This document shows, piece after piece, positions 1 to 7,379 of a DNA stretch of 11,459 bases. A model generated the notes under the pieces. It did no database searches and was not told where the DNA came from. It was given only the letters and a program-made list of their open reading frames with translations. How positions within the stretch are numbered: position 1 is the stretch's first letter; every line of letters starts with the position of its first letter. Source of the DNA: an uncultured Ectothiorhodospiraceae bacterium (lineage in GTDB: Bacteria > Pseudomonadota > Gammaproteobacteria > UBA9214); contig CAMYKJ010000007.1 of the NCBI GenBank assembly GCA_947258945.1, positions 1 to 11,459 of the forward strand, given 5' to 3'. The position numbers and the translations under genes are program-made.

Positions 1-724
1 CCGTCATGCGGGCAGGAGCATGTTCATTCAACCAGTTGAGAGCCGCCGCCACTTCCGGATACCGGTTGCAAACCACCGGCTGGCAATCATTCCGGCCACT
101 GTCCGAAAGAAGGTCGGGTATTGTCATCCGCGGCGTGTCCCGTGTCAATTCCACGTCAGAAAAAATATCGGCAGTTGATACGCTTACAGACGGATTTACC
201 ACCAGGAACCAGGGCTCGGGCGGTTCGACCGGGGTGAGTATTTCGCCGATACCTTCCCCAATGGCCGCCCGGCCGTGCACAAACACCGGCACATCCGCAC
301 CCAGCGCCAGTCCCGCCTCTGCTAACTCGTTGATATTCATATCAAGCTGCCAGAGACGATTCAACAGCAGCAAGGTTGTGGCCGCATCCGAGCTGCCGCC
401 ACCCAGCCCCGCCCCGACGGGCAGGCGCTTCTCGAGGTAGATCGTGACCCCGTCGCGGCAGCCAGTCCGCGCCCTGAGCAGGTGTGCCGCGCGCACCGTC
501 AGGTCGTTCTCTGCCGCAATCCCCGCTGCGCCGCCGGCGCGCCTGATTTCGCCGGACGCATCGGGCTCGAAATAGAGCCAGTCGGCAACACCGAGAAACT
601 GGAACAGGGTCTGTAACGTATGGTAGCTGTCCGGGCGCCGCCCGGTGATATGCAGAAACAGGTTGAGCTTGGCAGGTGCAGGCCAGGGTCCGCTGGCCCC
701 CGGCGGGACGGTGATACGGCTCAT
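1..724 (-). CDS. ispE: 4-diphosphocytidyl-2-C-methyl-D-erythritol kinase IspE (C-terminus cut by window edge)
   Basis: IspE phosphorylates the 2-hydroxyl of 4-diphosphocytidyl-2-C-methylerythritol with ATP in the cytosolic MEP pathway to isopentenyl diphosphate. Reading from the ATG at 724 gives 241 residues before the window ends; the E. coli enzyme has 283, so about 40 C-terminal residues are missing. The N-terminal PAPAKLNLFLHITG block contains the expected substrate-binding Lys18. The GHMP-kinase ATP loop PVGAGLGGGSSDAAT is at about 102-116, and GADVPVF at 142-148 carries the candidate catalytic Asp144. The usual DGYH motif reads DSYH (32-35), a Gly-to-Ser change. The start codon overlaps the lolB stop in an ATGA arrangement, so translation is probably coupled. 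The gene is the last visible member of a TPR lipoprotein-lolB-ispE operon. The family assignment is secure. Confidence 0.95.
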   Translation of the reverse strand, partial: MSRITVPPGASGPWPAPAKLNLFLHITGRRPDSYHTLQTLFQFLGVADWLYFEPDASGEIRRAGGAAGIAAENDLTVRAAHLLRARTGCRDGVTIYLEKRLPVGAGLGGGSSDAATTLLLLNRLWQLDMNINELAEAGLALGADVPVFVHGRAAIGEGIGEILTPVEPPEPWFLVVNPSVSVSTADIFSDVELTRDTPRMTIPDLLSDSGRNDCQPVVCNRYPEVAAALNWLNEHAPARMT

Positions 725-1323
725 GGAACCGGTGCGGATGGCTGCCCGAATTGCCACTGGTCGATGACCATGCGCACGGATACATCATCCCGCACCAGCG
801 CCAGCCGCGCCGGCCAGCGTCCATCGCCGGTCGTGTGATAGCGTGTGTAGCGGATGATCCAGCCGGACTGGGATAACTGTTCGAGCCGACCCTCGGCATC
901 GACATCCGCCTCGAACTGCGCTGCCGGGTCGGGAATACCGCGTACCCAGTAACGCATGCCGGTCACCGGCAGTATCCAGCCGGTAACATCCGTCAACAGG
1001 GTGTCCGCGTCCGGCGCCACGTACGTTTGCTGGGCAGCATCCAGCAACCGCACGCCCCGCTCATTGCCGGACAGCAGGAAGCCGCCCTGCCCCAGCGGCC
1101 CGGAAACACGCAGCCGGAACGTATCGGCCTCCTGTGTCCAGTCCACACCGCCATGCCAGCCCGTCTCCCCCTGTGTCAGCGACAGGCGTCCGCTTAGTTG
1201 CCAGTGCGCGGGAAGTTCGGTGACCGGGGGAAATTCCTGGATCGATGTGACTTTTACCGGAACGGGCGTGGTGGCGCAGCCAGCCAGCAGCAGCACCGGC
1301 ATCAGGGTCCTGAACAGTTTCAC
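721..1323 (-). CDS. lolB: Outer-membrane lipoprotein receptor LolB
   Basis: LolB takes lipoproteins from the periplasmic carrier LolA and inserts them into the outer membrane; it is itself an outer-membrane lipoprotein. The protein is 200 residues, against 207 in E. coli. It opens with a short hydrophobic signal and the lipobox LLAGC, with Cys16 as the acylated residue. Ala at +2 is compatible with outer-membrane sorting because it is not the Asp retention signal. The LolB fold follows: WQLSGRLSL at about 41-49, a loop GPLGQGG at 75-81, and the C-terminal WPARLALVRDD region. The start is GTG (1323-1321), overlapping the upstream TPR gene's TGA as GTGA; no strong Shine-Dalgarno is visible, which suggests coupling. 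The 3' end overlaps ispE by 4 bp. Order and sequence both match the lolB-ispE pair of other gammaproteobacteria. Confidence 0.93.
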   Translation of the reverse strand: MKLFRTLMPVLLLAGCATTPVPVKVTSIQEFPPVTELPAHWQLSGRLSLTQGETGWHGGVDWTQEADTFRLRVSGPLGQGGFLLSGNERGVRLLDAAQQTYVAPDADTLLTDVTGWILPVTGMRYWVRGIPDPAAQFEADVDAEGRLEQLSQSGWIIRYTRYHTTGDGRWPARLALVRDDVSVRMVIDQWQFGQPSAPVP

Positions 1324-3128
1324 GGGTTCAGACGGTTAATGACTTCCAGCAGGACCGGGTTATCCGGCTTCGCCTTGCGCGAGGCCTCCCACACCTTGCG
1401 GGCCGCATCACGCTCACCCCGCATCCACAGCACCTCGCCGAAGTGTGCGCCGATTTCGCTGTCATTCGACATATCCCAGGCCTGCTGCAGGTATTCACGC
1501 GCCTTGTCTAGATCGCCCAGGCGAAAATGCACCCAGCCCATACTGTCGACTATCGCCGGATCATCCGGCTCCTTGGCATAGGCCTTGCTGATAAACTGCA
1601 AGGCCTCCTGGTAGCGGTCGGTACGATCGGCCAGTGTATAGCCGAGGGCGTTCAGGGCGCGGACATTGTCCGGGTCCATTGCCAGGATACGGCGCATACT
1701 GGTTTCCGTGACATCCAGCCGGTTAAGCTTTTCCGCGGCCAGTGAGTAGGAGTACAGCAGGTCGAGGTCCTTCGGGCTTTGTTCCAGCGCCTGCGTGTAC
1801 AGGTCAAAGGCCTGCTGGTGCAGGCCCGCATCCGTCAGCACCTGACCTTCGATAATGTACAGTTGCACGGCCATCTGCGTGTTTTTCTGACGCAAGCTAC
1901 GCATATGTTCCTGCATGCCGCCGATGTCATCCTGCTCGACCATGATCCCGGCGGCGCGCAGCTGTGCCTGGCTCCAGTAATCGCCGGACTCGACCTTGAG
2001 GTACCAGTCCAGGGCCTCCTGTTGCTTGCCCTGCTCGAGCGTCGCGTAACCCAGGTAGTAAAGGGCATTCTGCACATGCTGCTTGAGCTCCAGCAACTGC
2101 CTGAGGTGCTTCTCGCCGGACTTGAAGTCGCCGGTCTCCAGTTCCAGCAATGCCAGTGAATACAGCGCATCCGCGTGTTTGGGGTCGAGCTTGTAAACCT
2201 TGAGAAACTGCTTTCTGGCACCGTCGAGGTCTTCGCCATTCAGCAGCATGCGGGCATGCGCGAACAGCAGATCGGTATTCTTCGGCTGACTGCTGACCGC
2301 TTCGCCCAGCAGGGCGGTTGCATCGGCATTGCGTTGCTGCCGTACCATTATCTGGGCCTTGAGGATAATGGCGGAAGGGTCGCCGGGCTGCAGCTCAAGT
2401 GCATGGTTTACCGCATCCATTGCGCGGTCGAGCTGATCGGCCACCACAGCCAGTCGGCTCATTGCCATCCAGGCATCGTGGCTGTCCGGATAGCGGTCGA
2501 CCAGCTGCTGCGTGGCATTGACTGCGGCCTCCTTGTTTTCATGCCGCGCAAGCACCAGCGTCACCATGCGGAAACTTTCTCCCGGGTCGGTCGAGTTGCG
2601 CAGCATGTAATCCATCTGGGCGACCACCTCGTCCAGGTCACCCTGCTGGAGCGCCAGTGCCGTCAGCGACTTGCGGGCTTCCATATTGTCGCCGTCCAGT
2701 GCAACCCAGCGCTTGGCCGCCGTGAGCGCAAGATCATACTGCTTGGCAAACGATGCGATCTGGACGGCCCGTTCGGCCACCCGCGGGTCCTGCGCGTTGA
2801 CCGCGGCCTGCAGGTAGCGTGAGACGGAGACGTCCATTTCGCCACGCTGGCCGGCAATCTCGCCGAGCAGGATGTCAAACATCATGTCCCCGGAAAGCCG
2901 CTGCCCGGACGATTCCGGCGCGCTCCCGCCGGCCGCCGGCGGGGGTGCCGGCGTGCTGGCCGCCGGTGGAGGTGCCGACGAGCTGGCTGCCGGTTGCTGG
3001 TCCGGAACCGCGGTCGCAACAGGGCCGCTAGCGGCACAGGAGACCAGCAAAATGGCCACCATCAGTGCCTGGATAATGCGCACCAGCGACCCCTGCGGGG
3101 GTGTATTCATGACTCTCATCGAAGACAT
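1320..3128 (-). CDS. TPR-repeat outer-membrane lipoprotein, LbcA-like
   Basis: This 602-residue protein has a hydrophobic signal segment ending in the lipobox LLVSC, with Cys31 from the first ATG, and Ala at +2, so it is probably an outer-membrane lipoprotein facing the periplasm. Residues about 32-75 form an Ala/Pro/Ser-rich low-complexity linker. The rest is a helical solenoid of tetratricopeptide repeats, with clear units such as DLDGARKQFLKVYKLDPKHA, and ends with the family-typical ALNALGYTLADR and VDSMGWVHFRLGDLDKA repeats. P. aeruginosa has a TPR lipoprotein in the same slot between lolB and hemA: LbcA, which recruits the periplasmic protease CtpA for degradation of cell-wall hydrolases. 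Transfer of that role is inference from synteny and architecture. The start is ambiguous: in-frame ATGs lie at 3128, 3119 and 3110, and a candidate -10 box overlaps the first. The gene leads the lolB-ispE operon. Confidence 0.88.
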   Translation of the reverse strand: MSSMRVMNTPPQGSLVRIIQALMVAILLVSCAASGPVATAVPDQQPAASSSAPPPAASTPAPPPAAGGSAPESSGQRLSGDMMFDILLGEIAGQRGEMDVSVSRYLQAAVNAQDPRVAERAVQIASFAKQYDLALTAAKRWVALDGDNMEARKSLTALALQQGDLDEVVAQMDYMLRNSTDPGESFRMVTLVLARHENKEAAVNATQQLVDRYPDSHDAWMAMSRLAVVADQLDRAMDAVNHALELQPGDPSAIILKAQIMVRQQRNADATALLGEAVSSQPKNTDLLFAHARMLLNGEDLDGARKQFLKVYKLDPKHADALYSLALLELETGDFKSGEKHLRQLLELKQHVQNALYYLGYATLEQGKQQEALDWYLKVESGDYWSQAQLRAAGIMVEQDDIGGMQEHMRSLRQKNTQMAVQLYIIEGQVLTDAGLHQQAFDLYTQALEQSPKDLDLLYSYSLAAEKLNRLDVTETSMRRILAMDPDNVRALNALGYTLADRTDRYQEALQFISKAYAKEPDDPAIVDSMGWVHFRLGDLDKAREYLQQAWDMSNDSEIGAHFGEVLWMRGERDAARKVWEASRKAKPDNPVLLEVINRLNP

Positions 3129-3156
3129 TCTATCAGCCTCGCGAAAACCCTGTCAG
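3127..3156 (-). promoter_or_regulatory. Candidate sigma-70 promoter for the TPR lipoprotein-lolB-ispE operon
   Basis: On the minus strand CTGACA (3156-3151, 5 of 6 to consensus) and TAGAAT (3132-3127, 5 of 6) are separated by 18 bp. Transcription would begin near 3120, downstream of the first ATG (3128). If the promoter is used, translation must start at 3119 (almost leaderless) or at 3110. This is a pattern match only. Confidence 0.4.
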
Positions 3157-3307
3157 GTGGATGGGTAACAAATCCCGGGATAATGTGATTGACAGCAATC
3201 ACGGCGCAAGGTTGTGAAGATCCCGACAACGGGATGCATCCAACTTGTGTAAACTCACGGCGTTATGCAGAATTTTACGTTTACTCCGGAAATCTTCCGA
3301 TTCTGAT
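3129..3307. promoter_or_regulatory. Divergent TPR-lipoprotein/hemA intergenic region with three dyads
   Basis: This region must hold the promoters of both divergent operons. Three perfect dyads can be read: ATCCCGGGAT at 3172-3181; GTGATTG-acag-CAATCAC at 3185-3202; and ATCCCG-acaa-CGGGAT at 3220-3235. The first and third share the same half-site. The middle dyad covers a perfect -35 hexamer, TTGACA (3189-3194), but no good -10 follows at 16-18 bp. A second weak plus-strand candidate is TTGTGT (3245-3250), 17 bp, CAGAAT (3268-3273). A small hairpin CGGAA-atc-TTCCG (3287-3299) ends 8 nt before the hemA ATG. The half-site spacing does not match FNR (TTGAT-N4-ATCAA) or CRP (TGTGA-N6-TCACA), so no regulator is named. 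Confidence 0.45.
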
Positions 3308-4576
3308 ATGTATTTGACCGTCCTCGGCATCAATCACCGCAGCGCACCCGTCGAGATCCGCGGCCAGGTGGCGTTCCCGCCCGACAAGGTCGAGCAGGCG
3401 CTGGCCGAGCTGCGCCAGCTGGACGGCATCCACGAGGCCGCCATCCTCTCGACCTGCAACCGGACGGAACTGTACTGCGCGCGCGAGGACACCGCCATCG
3501 ACAGCCTCGCGGCGTGGCTCGGCGATTTTCACCGGCTGCCACCGGATGATCTGCGCCCGCACCTGTACGCCTACCAGGATGAACTCGCCGTGCGACACGT
3601 GTTCCGGGTCGCCGCCGGACTGGATTCCATGATTCTCGGCGAACCACAGATTCTCGGCCAGATGAAGGACTGCTACCAGCAGGCAATCCATTCAAACAGT
3701 ATCGATACCCTGGTCAACCGCCTCTTTCAGCATACCTTCTCGGTTGCAAAACAGGTCCGTACCGACACCGCCATCGGTGCCAGCCCGGTCTCCGTTGCCT
3801 TCGCGGCCGTCGGCCTCGCGAGACAGATTTTCGGCGACCTCGCCAGCCAGACAGCGCTGCTGATCGGTGCCGGCGAAACCATCGAACTGACCGCCCGGCA
3901 CCTGCATGAACGCGATGTCGGCCAGCTGATCATCGCCAACCGGACGGTCGCCCGTGCCCACGATCTCGCCGCACAGTTCGACGGATACGGCATCGGGCTG
4001 GACGAGATTGGCGTGCATCTCGCCGAGGCGGATATTGTGATCGCCTCGACCGGCAGCAGCGTGGCACTGCTCGACAAGGCGACCGTGAAGGCTGCCCTGC
4101 GCAAGCGCAAGCACCGCCCGGTGCTGATGATCGACATTGCGGTTCCGCCGGATATCGATCCCGCCGTGGCGGAACTCGATGACGTCTATCTCTATACCGT
4201 CGATGACCTGAAACAGGTGATCGATGACAACTTGCGCTCGCGACAGGAAGCCGCCGACCAGGCAGAAGAGATTATCGAGGCGCAGGCCGGGCGTTTCATG
4301 GCGTGGACCCGGTCACTGGATGCCATACCGACCCTGCGCGCCTATCGCGAACACGCGGAGGCCCTCGGCGAGGCCGAGCTGGGCCGGGCACGCCGGGCAC
4401 TCACCGGCGGAGCACCACCGGACGATGTCGTCGAGCAGCTGGCACGCAACCTGGTCCGCAAGCTGACACATGATCCCTGCGTCAACATGCGCACCGCGGT
4501 CGCCGAGGGCGAGACCAGTCTGCTGGAGGCCATCCGCACCCTGTTCAGGCTGAATCACGGCAAAACCGGCGACTGA
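3308..4576 (+). CDS. hemA: Glutamyl-tRNA reductase HemA
   Basis: HemA reduces glutamyl-tRNA(Glu) with NADPH to glutamate-1-semialdehyde, the first committed step of C5-pathway tetrapyrrole (haem, sirohaem, possibly chlorophyll) synthesis. From the ATG at 3308 the protein has 422 residues (E. coli 418) and starts [18 protein letters not shown], the usual family N-terminus. An in-frame TTG at 3245 would add 21 residues with no family support. The catalytic Cys50 lies in STCNRTELY. The substrate-domain motif [15 protein letters not shown] spans about 104-118, and [13 protein letters not shown] about 145-157. The NADPH-binding Rossmann motif is GAGETIE at 187-193, and a C-terminal dimerisation helix follows about 300-415. 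No strong Shine-Dalgarno is visible before the ATG. The prfA start is only 5 bp after the stop, so hemA leads a hemA-prfA-prmC operon. Confidence 0.96.
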   Translation: MYLTVLGINHRSAPVEIRGQVAFPPDKVEQALAELRQLDGIHEAAILSTCNRTELYCAREDTAIDSLAAWLGDFHRLPPDDLRPHLYAYQDELAVRHVFRVAAGLDSMILGEPQILGQMKDCYQQAIHSNSIDTLVNRLFQHTFSVAKQVRTDTAIGASPVSVAFAAVGLARQIFGDLASQTALLIGAGETIELTARHLHERDVGQLIIANRTVARAHDLAAQFDGYGIGLDEIGVHLAEADIVIASTGSSVALLDKATVKAALRKRKHRPVLMIDIAVPPDIDPAVAELDDVYLYTVDDLKQVIDDNLRSRQEAADQAEEIIEAQAGRFMAWTRSLDAIPTLRAYREHAEALGEAELGRARRALTGGAPPDDVVEQLARNLVRKLTHDPCVNMRTAVAEGETSLLEAIRTLFRLNHGKTGD

Positions 4577-4581
4577 CGCCC

Positions 4582-5673
4582 ATGCAGCCGAGCATTATCC
4601 GCAAACTCGAAACGATCGAGGAACGCCACCACGAGGTCGGCGCCCTGCTGTCGGATGCCGACACCATTGCCAACCAGGACAGGTTTCGCCAGCTGTCGAT
4701 GGAATACGCACAACTCACTCCGGTGGTCGACACGTTCTCGGCCTGGCAACAGGCGAACAGCGACCTGGACTCCGCCGAGGAAATGCTCAGGGACCCGGAC
4801 CCGGACATGCAGGACATGGCCGGGGAGGAAATCGAGCAGGCACGCAACCGCATCGCATCCCTCGAACTCGAGCTGCACAAGCTGTTGCTGCCGAAAGACC
4901 CGCACGACAACAGCAACATCTTCCTGGAAATCCGTGCCGGCACCGGCGGTGACGAGGCGGCCATCTTCGCCGGCGACCTGTTCCGCATGTATTCCCGCTA
5001 TGCGGAGCTGAACAGATGGCAGGTCGAGGTCCTGAGCGAAAGCCCGGGTGAACACGGCGGCTACCGGGAAATCATTGCACGCATCATCGGCCGGGGCGCC
5101 TATTCAAAACTGAAATTTGAATCCGGCGCACATCGCGTGCAACGTGTCCCGGACACCGAGTCGCAGGGACGCATCCACACCTCCGCCGCGACCGTGGCGG
5201 TGTTGCCGGAAGCAGCCGAAATCGACGAGATTGAAATCAACCCGGCCGACCTGAAAGTCGATACCTTCCGCGCCTCCGGTGCCGGCGGACAACATGTCAA
5301 CAAGACGGATTCGGCCATCCGCCTGACACACCTGCCGAGCGGTATCGTGGTCGAGTGCCAGGACGAGCGCTCGCAACACAAGAACCGCGCCCGCGCCATG
5401 TCACTGCTGTCCGCCAGGCTGCTCGGGGCCGAGCAGGAAAGGCAGAAGGCACAGGAAACGGAGACTCGCCGGCTGCTGGTCGGCAGCGGCGACCGCTCCG
5501 AACGCATCCGTACCTACAATTTCCCGCAGGGACGGATGACCGACCATCGCATCAACCTGACGGTCTACAAGCTCGACGAGTTCATGGCTGGCAATCTCGA
5601 TCTGGCCATCGAGCCGCTGGTCAGCGAGTACCAGGCTGACCTGCTCAGCGCCCTGAATGAACAGGGCGCCTGA
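4582..5673 (+). CDS. prfA: Peptide chain release factor 1 (RF1)
   Basis: RF1 recognises UAA and UAG in the ribosomal A site and triggers peptidyl-tRNA hydrolysis. The protein has 363 residues, the usual length. An N-terminal helical domain covers about 1-100, followed by the conserved GTGGDEA at 120-126. The PxT stop-codon recognition tripeptide reads PDT at 190-192 within [14 protein letters not shown]. This marks RF1 rather than RF2, which carries SPF. The catalytic GGQ motif is at 235-237 in [15 protein letters not shown], and Gln237 is the residue methylated by PrmC. The start is 5 bp after the hemA stop, and the 3' end overlaps the prmC start by 17 bp. RF1 and its modifying enzyme are thus made from one message. 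Nothing in the sequence departs from the family. Confidence 0.96.
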   Translation: MQPSIIRKLETIEERHHEVGALLSDADTIANQDRFRQLSMEYAQLTPVVDTFSAWQQANSDLDSAEEMLRDPDPDMQDMAGEEIEQARNRIASLELELHKLLLPKDPHDNSNIFLEIRAGTGGDEAAIFAGDLFRMYSRYAELNRWQVEVLSESPGEHGGYREIIARIIGRGAYSKLKFESGAHRVQRVPDTESQGRIHTSAATVAVLPEAAEIDEIEINPADLKVDTFRASGAGGQHVNKTDSAIRLTHLPSGIVVECQDERSQHKNRARAMSLLSARLLGAEQERQKAQETETRRLLVGSGDRSERIRTYNFPQGRMTDHRINLTVYKLDEFMAGNLDLAIEPLVSEYQADLLSALNEQGA

Positions 5674-6505
5674 CCCTGACTCGATACGCGGGCTGCTGCA
5701 GGAGGGCGCGCAACTGATCGCCGGGGACACCCCCCGACTCGACGCCGAAGTCCTGCTGGCCAGCGTGCTGGACAGGCCAGGCTCGTACCTGCTGGCCTGG
5801 CCGGAGCAGTTGCCTGCGCCGGAACAGCAGGCGCGTTACCGGGAACTGGTCGCCCGCCGGGCTGCCGGCGAACCGGTCGCACACCTGGTCGGGCAGCGCG
5901 AATTCTGGTCGCTGCCGGTCCGCGTGACGCCCGCGACGCTCATCCCGCGGCCGGAAACTGAAACGCTGGTTGCCTGTGCACTGGATGTCCTGCCGGCTGA
6001 CAGCCACCTGCAGATTGCCGACCTGGGCACCGGCAGCGGCGCGGTCGCCCTGGCCCTGGCGCATGAGCGTCCCGGCTGCCATGTCGTGGCCACCGACCGG
6101 TCGGATACGGCGCTCGAGGTGGCTGCAGCCAATGCCCGGCAGCTGGGCCTGGGCAACATCGAGTTCCTGACCGGTGACTGGTGCGACGCGCTAGCCAACC
6201 GGCGCTTCGACCTCATCGTCAGCAACCCGCCGTACATCCCCGTGGCCGACAGTCACCTCGATCAGGGTGACGTGCGCTTCGAACCGCGCGCTGCGCTGGT
6301 CGCGGGAGCGGAGGGCCTGGATGACCTTGCGCGCATTGCCGACTGTGCACGCGCACATCTCCACAGCGATGCCTGGCTGATGCTGGAACACGGCTTTGAC
6401 CAGGGCGATCGCGTACACACACTGCTTGAACAACACGGCTACCACGCTATCGTTCAACACCGGGATATGACCGGTCACGATCGGGTCACAACGGCCCGGC
6501 TGTAA
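5657..6505 (+). CDS. prmC: Release-factor glutamine N5-methyltransferase PrmC (HemK)
   Basis: PrmC transfers a methyl group from S-adenosylmethionine to the GGQ glutamine of RF1 and RF2, raising termination efficiency. The protein has 282 residues. An N-terminal helical substrate-binding domain (about 1-80) precedes the class I methyltransferase domain. The family signature LIPRPETE is at 95-102, and the SAM-binding loop DLGTGSG at 122-128. ATDRS (145-149) carries the acidic residue at the end of beta-2. The catalytic NPPY is at 190-193 in [13 protein letters not shown], and EPRAALVAG at 209-217 is also typical. The ATG lies inside the prfA coding end, 17 bp overlapping in another frame, which points to coupled translation. 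In P. aeruginosa the next gene is moeB; here a small ORF and a repeat element lie between. Confidence 0.95.
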   Translation: MNRAPDPDSIRGLLQEGAQLIAGDTPRLDAEVLLASVLDRPGSYLLAWPEQLPAPEQQARYRELVARRAAGEPVAHLVGQREFWSLPVRVTPATLIPRPETETLVACALDVLPADSHLQIADLGTGSGAVALALAHERPGCHVVATDRSDTALEVAAANARQLGLGNIEFLTGDWCDALANRRFDLIVSNPPYIPVADSHLDQGDVRFEPRAALVAGAEGLDDLARIADCARAHLHSDAWLMLEHGFDQGDRVHTLLEQHGYHAIVQHRDMTGHDRVTTARL

Positions 6506-6573
6506 CCGCCTGATTCCCTGAACAACCCCCCGAAACCCTTGAAATTTTCGCCCACAGGGGTCAGGATTGAAAG

Positions 6574-6966
6574 GTGCTCGAAAAACTGAAACAGCGCACC
6601 ATCTGGCTCGCCGAGTCACCCGCAGACCCCGAGGTCACCGAGTCTGCCGCCGCCCTGCTGCGCGATGTCAAGGGCGTCATGCGGGTCCGCATCACTGCCC
6701 CGCACAAGCTGGTCGTCAGCTACAACGTTCGCCAGATCACACTGCATACGATCACGGCATTACTCAGGGAATTTGGCTACCACCTCCGCACCAGCTTCTT
6801 CTGCCGCATGATGCGCAGCCTGTGTTACTACATCGAGGATATCGAGTGCACCGAACCCCAGCACGACCAGGCCGAGTGTACCCGTGATGCCTTCATCAAC
6901 CGCTACCTCACCAGGCCGCACGGTTGCCGCGATCATCGGCCGGATTATTTGCGGCGGTATTTATAA
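6574..6966 (+). CDS. Small Cys/His-rich protein with possible HMA-like N-terminal fold, function unknown
   Basis: I do not recognise this 130-residue protein. It starts at a GTG preceded by AGGA (6563-6566) at good spacing, and lies 68 bp after prmC on the same strand, so it may be cotranscribed. Residues about 8-70 have an apparent beta-alpha-beta-beta-alpha-beta pattern; GVMRVRITAPHKLVVSYN and the following helix ending in FGYHL resemble heavy-metal-associated domains. The CxxC metal loop of true HMA domains is absent. The C-terminal half is rich in Cys (77, 84, 92, 102, 118), His (97, 116, 121) and Arg, and ends with the compact basic segment PHGCRDHRPDYLRRYL. No signal peptide is seen; a short hydrophobic or aromatic stretch at 73-87 (TSFFCRMMRSLCYYI) might contact a membrane. 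Metal binding is speculation. Start context, length and amino-acid patterning suggest a real gene. Confidence 0.7.
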   Translation: MLEKLKQRTIWLAESPADPEVTESAAALLRDVKGVMRVRITAPHKLVVSYNVRQITLHTITALLREFGYHLRTSFFCRMMRSLCYYIEDIECTEPQHDQAECTRDAFINRYLTRPHGCRDHRPDYLRRYL

Positions 6967-6976
6967 TAAGACCTGT

Positions 6977-7039
6977 CTCGCGCAAAGCCGCCAAGGCGCA
7001 AAGAAAATCTAAAAATTTGCCACAGAGGGCACAGAGATA
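6977..7039 (+). repeat. Left inverted arm of element 1
   Basis: This 63-bp arm begins CTCGCGCAAAG and ends CACAGAGATA. It pairs with 7300-7361 as reverse complement, with substitutions around the A-rich middle. Confidence 0.85.
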
Positions 7040-7046
7040 TGGCAAT

Positions 7047-7093
7047 GTCATTCCCGCCCCCGCCTTCGCGGGGACAGGCTCCGGCGGGAATCC
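7047..7093 (+). repeat. Palindromic repeat A (GTCATTCCCGCC type), copy 1
   Basis: ATTCCCGCC (7050-7058) pairs with GGCGGGAAT (7083-7091), and an inner CCCCGC/GCGGGG-type hairpin sits between. About 44 bp are near-identical, in reverse orientation, to 9403-9452 in element 2. Confidence 0.85.
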
Positions 7094-7148
7094 AGTCTCA
7101 GTAAATGCCGTGTCACCGGGTGTTCAAACAGAATTGACAACATCAGAT

Positions 7149-7215
7149 GTAGGAGCGGATCGCATCCGCGAATGCGCTATAGCCGAATTTTATCGCGCAC
7201 GCGGTGCGCTCCTAC
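7149..7215. repeat. Palindromic repeat B (GTAGGAGCG...CGCTCCTAC), three-way structure
   Basis: The outer stem GTAGGAGCG (7149-7157) pairs with CGCTCCTAC (7207-7215). Two alternative hairpins lie at its ends: GCGGAT-cgc-ATCCGC (7155-7169) and GCGCAC-gcg-GTGCGC (7195-7209), each 6 bp with a 3-nt loop. It resembles GTAGGAGCG-type REP sequences known from gammaproteobacteria. Confidence 0.8.
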
Positions 7216-7260
7216 TACCCATATTTTTCGCCGCACGAGAAAGATGAAAATTAATGCCGC

Positions 7261-7292
7261 CTCTCCCTGGCCCTCTCCCGGCGTAAGAGGGA
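7261..7292. repeat. CTCTCCCT/CCCTCTCCC repeat, degenerate copy inside element 1
   Basis: This segment reads CTCTCCCTGGCCCTCTCCC followed by a decayed GGCGTAAGAGGGA. It matches the better-preserved copies between gatA and gatB (10967-11014 and 11035-11068). Confidence 0.7.
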
Positions 7293-7299
7293 AAATATT

Positions 7300-7361
7300 T
7301 ATCTCTGTGCCCTCTGTGGCATATTTTTGGTTTTCTTTGCGCCTTGGCGACTTTGCGCGAG
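7300..7361 (-). repeat. Right inverted arm of element 1
   Basis: This is the reverse complement of the left arm (6977-7039): TATCTCTGTGCCCTCTGTGG at the inner side and CTTTGCGCGAG at the outer end. It stops 18 bp before the moeB start. Confidence 0.85.
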
Positions 7362-7379
7362 AATGCCTGGAATCAGGCA

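Larger units (their letters stand above)
6977..7361. repeat. Composite nested inverted-repeat element 1 (MITE-like)
   Basis: This fills the gap between the small ORF and moeB. Left arm 6977-7039 and right arm 7300-7361 are inverted copies, about 62 bp, with a few mismatches and one indel. Each arm has two blocks: an outer block beginning CTCGCGCAAAG and containing CCAAGGCGCAAAGAAA, and an inner block GCCACAGAGGGCACAGAGA. Between the arms lie three unrelated palindromic repeats (7047-7093, 7149-7215, 7261-7292). No transposase, credible ORF or clear target-site duplication is seen. Open frames that cross it are repeat-derived. The arms' outer block recurs in element 2. It is best described as a non-autonomous or REP-cluster-like element. 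Confidence 0.85.

Noticed and set aside
342..905. Long open frame on the minus strand of 187 codons
   Set aside because: It runs out of frame across the ispE/lolB junction; both overlapping genes have clear family motifs, and this frame is Arg-, Pro- and Gly-rich with no recognisable pattern.
3245..3307. Upstream TTG start for hemA adding 21 residues
   Set aside because: The family N-terminus begins at [16 protein letters not shown]; the extension has no counterpart and overlaps the candidate promoter and leader hairpin.
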